DNA of 38,546 bases from Acidobacteriota bacterium (GCA_027622905.1 JAQBVV010000016.1:1-38546); one strand, 5' to 3'; positions 23,493-30,278 are shown, counted from the first letter of the stretch. Notes: a model not told the origin generated them from the letters alone. Program-made: numbers and translations.

Positions 23493-25441
23493 TGCCGAGC
23501 ACACGACAGCCCGGTGACACGCGCGGAGAGACGCCCGAGCAGACAGGCTCGGCGCCGATGATGGACCTGCTGCGCTTCACCACGGCGGGGAGCGTGGACG
23601 ATGGTAAGAGCACGCTGATCGGACGGCTGCTCTACGACACCAAATCGATCTTCGAGGATCAGCTCGAGGCCGTGGAGGGCGCCAGCCGCAAGCTCGGCGA
23701 GGACCACATGAACCTCGCCCTGCTCACCGACGGGCTGCGAGCCGAGCGCGAGCAGAAGATCACCATCGACGTGGCGTACCGCTACTTCGCCACGCCCCGC
23801 CGCAAGTTCATCATCGCCGACACGCCGGGGCACGTGCAGTACACGCGCAACATGGTCACCGGCGCATCGACGGCCGACCTGGCGGTGGTCCTCGTGGATG
23901 CCGGCAAGGGGGTGCTCACCCAGTCCCGGCGACACGCCTTCATCACGTCGCTGCTGGGCATCCCCCACATGATCGTGGCGGTCAACAAGATGGATCTGGT
24001 GGACTTTGCCCAGTCGGTCTACGACGAGATCGTCGCCGACTTCGGCCGGTTTGCCGCGCGACTCACCGTCAAGGACATCACCTACATCCCGATCTCGGCG
24101 CTCGAAGGCGACAACGTCGTGGAGCGGTCGACGCGCATGCCCTGGTACCAGGGCGGGCCACTGCTGAGCAAGCTGGAAACGGTGGCGGTTGGCGCGCGCA
24201 CCAACAGCATCGACTTCCGATTCCCGGTGCAGTACGTGATCCGTCCGAACCAGACGTTCCGCGGGTACGCCGGCGTGGCGGTGTCCGGATCGGTGGCGGC
24301 CGGCGACGATGTCGTCGTGTTGCCATCCGGCATGGCGACCCGGATCAAGTCCATCGAAACGTTCGACGGCCCCCGGGACCTGGCGGATGTCGGCGAGTCG
24401 GTGGTCCTGACCACGACTGACGAGATCGATATCTCGCGCGGCGACATGATCGTTCGTCCCCGGAACCTCCCCGCGGTGGCGCGCCGGCTGGATGCTTACC
24501 TGTGCTGGATGGACGCCACGGATCTGGCCGTCGGTCGACCGTACCTGCTGGCACACACCACCAGACGCATCCAGGCGATCGTCAAGGGCATCGACTACCG
24601 CGTCAACGTGGACACGCTGCACCGCGACCCGGCGTCAACGCTGGCCATGAACGAGATCGGGCGCGTCGAGATCGAAGCCGCCGACCCGATCTTCTTCGAC
24701 TCCTACCGCCTGAATTCCGCCACCGGTTCGTTCGTGCTGATCGACCTGCAGACCAACGCCACGGTCGCGGCCGGGATGATTCGCGGAGAGACGCACGACG
24801 TGGCCGCCGCAACTCACCCTGCGGCTGCAACGGCCACCACCGTGTCCGCCGGGGTGGTCTGGGAAGGCTGGAATATTCCGCGCGAGGCCCGCGAGGCCCG
24901 CCAGGGACACCAGGCCGCGGTGCTCTGGCTGACGGGCATGTCGGGCGCCGGCAAGACCACCATCGGGAGACTCGTGGAGCGGCAGCTCTTCGAACAGGGT
25001 TGCCGGACGATGCTCCTCGACGGTGACAACCTGCGCCATGGACTCTGCGGAGACCTGGGCTTCTCGCCTGCCGACCGCGACGAGAACATCCGACGCGCCG
25101 GCCAGGTCGCCCACCTGTTTTTCGAGCAGGGCGCCATCGTGCTGTGCGCCTTCGTCTCGCCATATGCGGCGGGACGCTCCAACGTCAGGGGGCTGATGCC
25201 GGCCGGGCGATTCGTCGAGGTCTTCGTGCAGGCCGACGTGGAAACCTGCCGGGCGCGCGATCCCAAGGGGCTCTACGCCAAGGCCTCGACGGGCGGCCTC
25301 GATCAGTTCACGGGGGTGTCAGCGCCCTACGAGGAGCCGGCAGAACCGGAGTTGACGATCGACACGCGCACGATGACCGCCCAGGCCGCCGCCGAGATGG
25401 TGATCGACTTCCTGCGCCGGAGCCGCCTGATCGACGTGTAG
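23492..25441 (+). CDS. cysNC: Bifunctional sulfate adenylyltransferase subunit 1 / adenylylsulfate kinase
   Basis: LRFTTAGSVDDGKSTLIGRLLYDTKSI..., DTPGHVQYTRNMVTGAS, fused C-terminal APS kinase LTGMSGAGKTTIGRLVERQL... Confidence 0.96.
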   Translation: MPSTRQPGDTRGETPEQTGSAPMMDLLRFTTAGSVDDGKSTLIGRLLYDTKSIFEDQLEAVEGASRKLGEDHMNLALLTDGLRAEREQKITIDVAYRYFATPRRKFIIADTPGHVQYTRNMVTGASTADLAVVLVDAGKGVLTQSRRHAFITSLLGIPHMIVAVNKMDLVDFAQSVYDEIVADFGRFAARLTVKDITYIPISALEGDNVVERSTRMPWYQGGPLLSKLETVAVGARTNSIDFRFPVQYVIRPNQTFRGYAGVAVSGSVAAGDDVVVLPSGMATRIKSIETFDGPRDLADVGESVVLTTTDEIDISRGDMIVRPRNLPAVARRLDAYLCWMDATDLAVGRPYLLAHTTRRIQAIVKGIDYRVNVDTLHRDPASTLAMNEIGRVEIEAADPIFFDSYRLNSATGSFVLIDLQTNATVAAGMIRGETHDVAAATHPAAATATTVSAGVVWEGWNIPREAREARQGHQAAVLWLTGMSGAGKTTIGRLVERQLFEQGCRTMLLDGDNLRHGLCGDLGFSPADRDENIRRAGQVAHLFFEQGAIVLCAFVSPYAAGRSNVRGLMPAGRFVEVFVQADVETCRARDPKGLYAKASTGGLDQFTGVSAPYEEPAEPELTIDTRTMTAQAAAEMVIDFLRRSRLIDV

Positions 25442-25449
25442 TAGAGGAA

Positions 25450-25608
25450 TTACCTTCCGCCGATTGAGTCGTCCTGCAGAACGCGCTCGACGTCCTGTGC
25501 GCCGTGTAGCACGGCGACAACAGTAAGAGGCACGCTCGCGGGGTCGTAGACGATCAGGTACGAATAGACGGTCCAGAACTTGACTTGCCGCGCCGTAAGG
25601 TCTTCACT
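25450..25608 (-). pseudogene. C-terminal remnant of a RelE/ParE-type toxin; N-terminal half absent, joins repeat copy A
   Basis: Reverse frame SEDLTARQVKFWTVYSYLIVYDPASVPLTVVAVLHGAQDVERVLQDDSIGGR resembles ParE C-terminal half; the upstream coding side is repeat sequence. Confidence 0.65.
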
Positions 25609-25857
25609 GTCACGGCCACGGAAGCCGGCATCTCGACTCCGCCGTCCGCACGGCACGCCCACCCGGAGGCGCAGGACCTGGAATCCCTTTCGAATCGACA
25701 GCGCTCTGGCGACCGCGTCGGCTAGAGCGTTTTTCGATTCGGTGGAGACCGAAAAACGCGGGAAAGCGCTTTTCGAAAACGCCCGGCCCCCGCGAGAAGC
25801 CCTGGACCGAAACGAAAAGCGCTCGGGCTCCGCGAGACACCGGCTCCTGCGTCCGTG
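25609..25857 (+). repeat. Palindrome-ended dispersed repeat, copy A (145-bp core interrupted by a 100-bp TIR element)
   Basis: CACGGCCACGGAAGCCGGCATCTCG ... CGAGACACCGGCTCCTGCGTCCGTG, imperfect 25-nt terminal inverted repeat; shared with copies B, C, D. Confidence 0.85.
25725..25824 (+). mobile_element. 100-bp TIR (MITE-like) element inside copy A
   Basis: GAGCGTTTTTCGATTCGG...CCGAAACGAAAAGCGCTC; 96/100 identical by eye to 26,899-26,998; left flank TA. Confidence 0.75.
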
Positions 25858-26003
25858 GTGGCCCATCGCTGGAGGCCAGCGTGCGTTGCAGTTGATGGGC
25901 GCCGATCTCACCGCCCTCGATTCGCCGACTTCCGACCGCTTTCTCGTAGCGTTAGAACACTCAGCCGAGCCGCGAGCATGAACACCGACGCTGCAACCTG
26001 TTG

Positions 26004-26017
26004 AGTATGATCATACT
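26004..26017. promoter_or_regulatory. Perfect 14-bp palindrome AGTATGATCATACT, candidate antitoxin operator
   Basis: Sequence equals its reverse complement; a third CATACT half-site at 26,024-26,029; antitoxin GTG start at 26,036. Confidence 0.6.
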
Positions 26018-26035
26018 TTAGGCCATACTCCTTAC

Positions 26036-26338
26036 GTGGGTAATAGCGAGCGCGTCACCGTCACGCTGTCCGGTGACCTCGTCGAGGGGATCGATCGGCT
26101 CGAGAGGAATCGCAGCCGCTTCATCGCCGAAGCTATCCAGCACGAGTTGGATCGGCGGCGTCGCGATGCCCTCCTCCAGTCGCTCAGTAGCCCACATCCG
26201 GAGACGACCGAACTCGCCGACATGGGCCTGGCCGACTGGACTTCCGACCTGCCCAACGATGAGGGGCTCGTCGATCCAAGAGGCGGAACCGCCGTTCGCT
26301 GGATTGAAGACCGCGGCTGGGTGAAAGAAACGGCGTGA
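26036..26338 (+). CDS. Ribbon-helix-helix (CopG/MazE-like) antitoxin
   Basis: ERVTVTLSGDLVEGIDRLERNRSRFIAEAIQHELDRRRRDAL is an RHH DNA-binding pattern; overlaps downstream toxin by GTGA. Confidence 0.85.
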   Translation: MGNSERVTVTLSGDLVEGIDRLERNRSRFIAEAIQHELDRRRRDALLQSLSSPHPETTELADMGLADWTSDLPNDEGLVDPRGGTAVRWIEDRGWVKETA

Positions 26339-26685
26339 AGTTCGAACGAGGCACCGTTGTTCTCGTTGAGCTTGATCCGACGGTTGGCCACGAGCAACGT
26401 GGTTCGCGCCCCTGCATCGCGGTCAGCGATCCGACCGTCAATGTAGATCAGCGCTTCCCCTTGATTGCAGTGGTGCCGGTCACCGGTACCGAAGGGGCGG
26501 GTGCTCTGTATCCCACGTTGTCCCCAGGAGTCAGTGGCCTCACGAAACAGTCGTGCGCTCTCGTGGACCATCTCCGGTCCATCGACAAGCGCCGCATCCG
26601 GCGGATCTTCGGCCAGGTGTCGCCGGGCGAGCTCGCGAGCATCGACCAGGGCCTCGCACTATTCCTGGGCCTCGGCGCCAGCTGA
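26335..26685 (+). CDS. PemK/MazF family toxin
   Basis: MKFERGTVVLVELDPTVGHEQRGSRPCIAVSDPTVN...RFPLIAVVPVTGTE...CALVDHLRSIDKRRIRRIFGQVS. Confidence 0.93.
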   Translation: MKFERGTVVLVELDPTVGHEQRGSRPCIAVSDPTVNVDQRFPLIAVVPVTGTEGAGALYPTLSPGVSGLTKQSCALVDHLRSIDKRRIRRIFGQVSPGELASIDQGLALFLGLGAS

Positions 26686-26898
26686 ATCGCCGTAGGGCTA
26701 CCAGACGGTCTTTCAACCATCGTGACCGCCGGTAGCTCCCAAGGAGGCCGCCGCGCACAACGAGTCGCGCAGAGGCCCAAGTCTCACGGCCACGGGAGCC
26801 GGCATCTCGACTCCGCCGTCCGCACGGCACGCCCACCCGGAGGCGCGAGGCCTGGCATCTCTTTCGAATCGACAGTGCTCTGGCGACCGCGTCGGCTA

Positions 26899-26998
26899 GA
26901 GCGTTTTTCGATTCGGTGGAGGCCGAAAAACGCGGGAAAGCGCTTTTCTAAAACGCCTGGCCCCTGCGAGAAGCCCTGGACCGAAACGAAAAGCGCTC
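26899..26998 (+). mobile_element. 100-bp TIR (MITE-like) element inside copy B, flanked on both sides by TA
   Basis: TA-GAGCGTTTTTCGATTCGG...CCGAAACGAAAAGCGCTC-TA; internal hairpin GCGTTTTTCG/CGAAAAACGC. Confidence 0.8.
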
Positions 26999-27000
26999 TA

Positions 27001-27129
27001 GGAGCCTGCGCGGCAGAACTGTTTCGGCCAGATTTTCGGGGTACCGCGACCCCTCTCTGGTGCCGATCGCGGCTCCTGGGGCAACGTCGCCAGCTGAAAA
27101 ATCGTGCCGTTTTCTGGCGCGCAGGCTCC
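27001..27129 (+). mobile_element. 129-bp TIR (MITE-like) element inside copy B, flanked on both sides by TA
   Basis: TA-GGAGCCTGCGCG...CGCGCAGGCTCC-TA, perfect 12-bp TIR (14 with TA) extending imperfectly; no such segment in copy A. Confidence 0.78.
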
Positions 27130-27176
27130 TAGCTCCGCGAGACACCAACTCCCGCGTCCGTGGTGGCCGCCTCGAG

Positions 27177-27258
27177 ACCCAACCCGGGGTGACGTCGCCG
27201 CTTCAGCCGCAGCGGCTCATGATCCACCCCGCCGCTGTCGGCTGCAAGCGGGTTAAAC
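27177..27258 (+). other. attC-like integron recombination site 1
   Basis: R''-like ACCCAAC (RYYYAAC) ... R'-like GTTAAAC (GTTRRRY), enclosing hairpin CCGCTT-CAGCCG-C-AGCGGC ... GCCGCT-GT-CGGCTG-C-AAGCGG with single-base bulges. Confidence 0.5.
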
Positions 27259-27301
27259 CCCAAAAACGATCGAGCTGTATACTCAGGGAACAAAAGACAA
27301 C

Positions 27302-27526
27302 ATGGGAACCAAATCCGCAGTTGTCCACAGCGACCCGGAAATCATGGGCGGAACGCCCGTGTTTGTCGGAACGCGCGTGCCCTTTCAGACACTCCTTGAC
27401 TATCTCGAAGCGGGCGATCCCCTCTCAGAATTCCTCGAAGACTTTCCGACGGTAGGTCGGGAGCAAGCGGTGGCGGCTCTCGAAGAGGCCAAGGACGCCC
27501 TTCTTGCGCGTGCGCATTCTGCTTGA
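27302..27526 (+). CDS. DUF433 domain protein (putative antitoxin)
   Basis: VHSDPEIMGGTPVFVGTRVPFQTLLDYLEAGDPLSEFLEDFPTVGREQAVAALEEAKDALL. Confidence 0.9.
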   Translation: MGTKSAVVHSDPEIMGGTPVFVGTRVPFQTLLDYLEAGDPLSEFLEDFPTVGREQAVAALEEAKDALLARAHSA

Positions 27527-27830
27527 CGAGTGCCTGCCGAAACGCTTGAAAGGCGATTTGGTCGGGTACGACGCACGAACGGTGCCCGAAATGGGCTGGG
27601 CGAGCAAGCGGAATGGCGAGTTGCTCACCCTGGCAGAGACGCAATTCGATGTGTTTCTGACAGTCTATCGCAATCTCTCATTTCAACAGAATATTGGTCG
27701 GTTCAAGATCGCGGTCGTGGTCATAGTAGCCAAGAGTAACAAACGCACTGACCTGCAACCATTGATCAAAGACGTGTTGGCGGCTCTGCCCACAGCAATA
27801 CCCGGCCACGTCACGAAAGTGGGTGCCTAA
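27504..27830 (+). CDS. DUF5615 PIN-like protein (putative toxin partner of DUF433)
   Basis: MRVRILLDECLPKRLKGDLVGYDARTVPEMGWASKRNGELLTLAETQFDVFLTVYRNLSFQQNI. Confidence 0.9.
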   Translation: MRVRILLDECLPKRLKGDLVGYDARTVPEMGWASKRNGELLTLAETQFDVFLTVYRNLSFQQNIGRFKIAVVVIVAKSNKRTDLQPLIKDVLAALPTAIPGHVTKVGA

Positions 27831-27914
27831 ACCTAACCAGGCGAGACCAGGCGCTGAACCCGACGGCCGCCGGTGCCCTCATGAGCGGCCGCTGGTGAGC
27901 GCCGGGTGTTAGAC
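27831..27914 (+). other. attC-like integron recombination site 2
   Basis: R''-like ACCTAAC immediately after the DUF5615 stop; R'-like GTTAGAC; stems CCAGGCGCT/AGCGCCGGG (8 of 9 paired) and GGCCGC/GCGGCC. Confidence 0.7.
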
Positions 27915-27974
27915 CGTTCGTCCATCAGTTGAGACGAGTGTGGGGCTGAGGTTGGCGTCGAAGAGCAGCTTCAC
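27909..27974 (-). pseudogene. Truncated DUF5615 toxin (21 codons), ending inside the attC-like R' box
   Basis: Reverse frame VKLLFDANLSPTLVSTDGRTV*; GTGA overlap with the upstream DUF433 stop, N-terminus typical of DUF5615. Confidence 0.7.
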
Positions 27975-28192
27975 GCCACCGAACTTACGCGACGCTCACG
28001 CGCGGCGGCGAAGGCAAGGCTGGCGCGAATATCCTCGGTGGCCAGATCCGGGAAGTCGCTCAGCAACTGCGCTTCGGTCATGCCACCAGCGAGATACTCC
28101 AGCACGTCGTAGACGGTGATGCGCGTGCCCTTGATGCACGGCTTACCACTACGGACGCCGGGATTGACGATGATTCGTTGCTCCCACTCCAT
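27971..28192 (-). CDS. DUF433 domain protein (putative antitoxin, orphaned)
   Basis: MEWEQRIIVNPGVRSGKPCIKGTRITVYDVLEYLAGGMTEAQLLSDFPDLATEDIRASLAFAAARERRV. Confidence 0.92.
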   Translation of the reverse strand: MEWEQRIIVNPGVRSGKPCIKGTRITVYDVLEYLAGGMTEAQLLSDFPDLATEDIRASLAFAAARERRVSSVA

Positions 28193-28241
28193 GGAGCCGA
28201 TTCTACTCCCTTCTTCTCGAGGCGCCGTTCCAATGCCGTTT

Positions 28242-28289
28242 GGTGGAAAGACACGGTTCTTCGCGTCGCTCGGCTTCTCCCGCGAGTAC
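28242..28289 (+). pseudogene. 48-bp fragment of a DUF6883-type coding sequence fused to repeat copy C
   Basis: ggtggaaagacacggttcttcgcgtcgctcggcttctcccgcgagtac vs 28,577-28,624, 44/48 identical by eye. Confidence 0.7.
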
Positions 28290-28463
28290 TCCCACGGAGG
28301 CCGCCGCGCACGACGAGCCGCGTAGAGGTCCAGTAGAGGGCCAGGTGTCGCGGCCGCGGGAGCCGGCATCTCGACTCCGCCGTCCGCACGGCACGCCCAC
28401 CCGGAGGCGCGAGGACTGGCATCTCTTTCGAATCGACAGCACTCTGGCGACCGCGTCGGCCGG
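28290..28463 (+). repeat. Dispersed repeat, copy C (partial leader plus truncated core)
   Basis: GGAGGCCGCCGCGCACGACGAGCCGCGTAGAGGTCC...CGCGGCCGCGGGAGCCGGCATCTCGACTCCGCCGTCCGCACGGCACGCCCACCCGGAGGCGCGAGG...GACCGCGTCGGCCGG. Confidence 0.85.
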
Positions 28464-28492
28464 GTGATTCGACGTGGGACAATGCAGGCAAC

Positions 28493-28836
28493 GTGAAGCT
28501 CCGGAACGCTCAGCTTGCTGTCGTCGAACGTGGCAAGGTCCTCGACTATCTGCTGGATGAAGCCCACCCGGACAACGGTGGGAAGGCACGATTCTTCGCG
28601 TCGCTCGGCTTCTCCCGCGAGTATCCCGAGCGCCTGATGAGGGCCCTCCGGCAGGTCGCCGAACACGGCGAGGTCGCGAAAAGCGCGGCATCGGTGCATG
28701 GAGAGAATACGTTGTTGACGGCTGGTTGTCGGTGCACACTCAAGAGAGCCGGCAAAGGTCGGTCCGCACGGTTTGGATTATCGACCACGGCGGGGCGGCA
28801 CCGCGACTCGTGACCGCGTATCCTGGCAAGGAGTGA
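28493..28836 (+). pseudogene. DUF6883-like protein, frameshifted near 28,680
   Basis: VKLRNAQLAVVERGKVLDYLLDEAHPDNGGKARFFASLGFSREYPERLMRALRQVAEHGEVAK then, after a -1 shift, RGIGAWREYVVDGWLSVHTQESRQRSVRTVWIIDHGGAAPRLVTAYPGKE*. Confidence 0.75.
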
Positions 28837-28844
28837 CCATTCGA

Positions 28845-29078
28845 ATGATCAAGGAGCACGATCGAATCGTTCTGAACGAGCCCGTGCCCGGCGAAGGCCT
28901 CGAAGTTGGCGACGTCGGCACGGTGGTTCACGTTTACGCGGACGGGAAGGCGTTCGAGGTCGAGTTCACGACACTCGACGGTAAGACCGCCGCCGTCGCA
29001 ACCGTGGAAGCACTCGCGGTCCGGCCGGTCACCGGTCACGAGATCACGCACTCTCGCGAGCTGACGGACGCCAGATGA
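28845..29078 (+). CDS. DUF4926 domain protein
   Basis: MIKEHDRIVLNEPVPGEGLEVGDVGTVVHVYADGKAFEVEFTTLDGKTAAVATVEALAVRPV; start chosen inside the longer ORF 28773..29078. Confidence 0.85.
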   Translation: MIKEHDRIVLNEPVPGEGLEVGDVGTVVHVYADGKAFEVEFTTLDGKTAAVATVEALAVRPVTGHEITHSRELTDAR

Positions 29079-29322
29079 ATCGCCGTTGAACTGGGAGACG
29101 GTCTTTCAGCCATCATGACCGCCGGTCGCTCCCAAGGAGGCCGCCGCTCACAACGAGCCGCGTAGAGGTCCAAGTGTCACGGCCGCAGGAAGCCGGCATC
29201 TCGACTCCGCCAGCCGCACGGCACGCCCACCCGGAGGCGCGAGGCCTGGAACCGTTTTCGAATCGACATCTCCCTGGCGACCGCGTCGGCCGGCTACGCG
29301 AGACACCGGCTCCCGCGGCAGC
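29069..29322 (+). repeat. Dispersed repeat, copy D (leader plus uninterrupted core)
   Basis: CGCCAGATGAATCGCCGT...CACGGCCGCAGGAAGCCGGCATCTCG...GACCGCGTCGGCCGGCTACGCGAGACACCGGCTCCCGCG; lacks the TIR insertions seen in A and B. Confidence 0.87.
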
Positions 29323-29393
29323 GGTCGCGAGCTGCGCTGTCCTTCTGCGTCCCTCATCGAGGCGCAGTGGGAGGCGTGGGAAGCGATCGCGCC

Positions 29394-30278
29394 TCAGTCC
29401 GCCTCGGTCTCCTTGAGCAGGCTCAACAGGTACTGCCCGTAGCCGTTCTGTTCGTAGGGCGTGGTGAGAGCCCGCAGTGCGTCAGCATCGATCCACCGCT
29501 TGCGGAAGGCGATCTCCTCGGGGCACGCGATCTTGAGTCCCTGCCTGCGCTCCACGGTCCGGACGAACTGATTGGCCTCGATCAGGCTTTCGTGGGTGCC
29601 CGTGTCGAGCCAGGCGAAGCCCCGTCCCATCACTTCCACCGCGAGCGATTTCTTGTTCAGGTAGACCCGGTTGAGGTCGGTGATCTCGAGTTCGCCCCGC
29701 GGCGACCGCTCAAGGCTCCTGGTGTACTCCACGGCGTGCTCATCGTAGAAATACAGCCCCGTCACGGCGTAGTTCGATCTGGGCTTCTGCGGCTTCTCTT
29801 CCAGGCTGACGACCCGCCCCTGCCGATCGAACTCTGCGACGCCGTATCGTTCCGGGTCGTGCACGTGGTAGGCGAAGACCGTGGCGCCAATCGCCCTGTC
29901 CGACGCCGACGCCAGAAGCCGTTGGAGTTCGTGCCCGTAAAAGATGTTGTCGCCCAGCACCAGCGCCGACGGGTGCTGCCCCACGAACGAATCTCCGATG
30001 ACGAACGCCTCCGCGAGTCCGCCGGGCGACGGCTGCACGCGATAGCTCAGGTTCAGCCCCCACTGCGACCCGTCCTTCAGCAGTTCTTCGAACATCGGGA
30101 GATCGCGGGGCGTGGAGATGATCAGAATCTCCCTGATGTCGGCCAGCATCAGGGTCGACAGCGGGTAGTAGATCATCGGCTTGTCGAACACCGGCAACAG
30201 CTGCTTCGACACGGCGAGGGTTGCCGGATGGAGTCGCGTGCCGGCCCCGCCAGCCAGGATGATGCCCTTGCGTGTCAT
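29394..30278 (-). CDS. rfbA: Glucose-1-phosphate thymidylyltransferase
   Basis: [55 protein letters not shown]. Confidence 0.97.
   Translation of the reverse strand: MTRKGIILAGGAGTRLHPATLAVSKQLLPVFDKPMIYYPLSTLMLADIREILIISTPRDLPMFEELLKDGSQWGLNLSYRVQPSPGGLAEAFVIGDSFVGQHPSALVLGDNIFYGHELQRLLASASDRAIGATVFAYHVHDPERYGVAEFDRQGRVVSLEEKPQKPRSNYAVTGLYFYDEHAVEYTRSLERSPRGELEITDLNRVYLNKKSLAVEVMGRGFAWLDTGTHESLIEANQFVRTVERRQGLKIACPEEIAFRKRWIDADALRALTTPYEQNGYGQYLLSLLKETEAD

Larger units (their letters stand above)
26676..27162 (+). repeat. Dispersed repeat, copy B: leader (26,676-26,784) plus 145-bp core (26,785-27,162) interrupted by two nested/adjacent TIR elements
   Basis: Leader CGCCAGCTGAATCGCCGT...GACGGTCTTTCAACCAT...CTCCCAAGGAGGCCGCCGC matches copy D; core TIRs CACGGCCACGGGAGCCGGCATCTCG / CGAGACACCAACTCCCGCGTCCGTG. 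Confidence 0.88.

Noticed and set aside
25580-27132. ORFs 25580..25981 and 26722..27132 covering repeats A and B
   Set aside because: They read through repeat DNA and TIR elements; frames are not conserved among copies A-D, so treated as non-coding.
28670-28695. Programmed -1 frameshift in DUF6883
   Set aside because: GCG AAA AGC is not a good X_XXY_YYZ slippery heptamer and no stimulator is obvious; a mutation or homopolymer error is simpler.
25442-29393. Prophage or ICE as explanation for the island
   Set aside because: No integrase, structural, conjugation or replication genes; only small TA-type genes and repeats.
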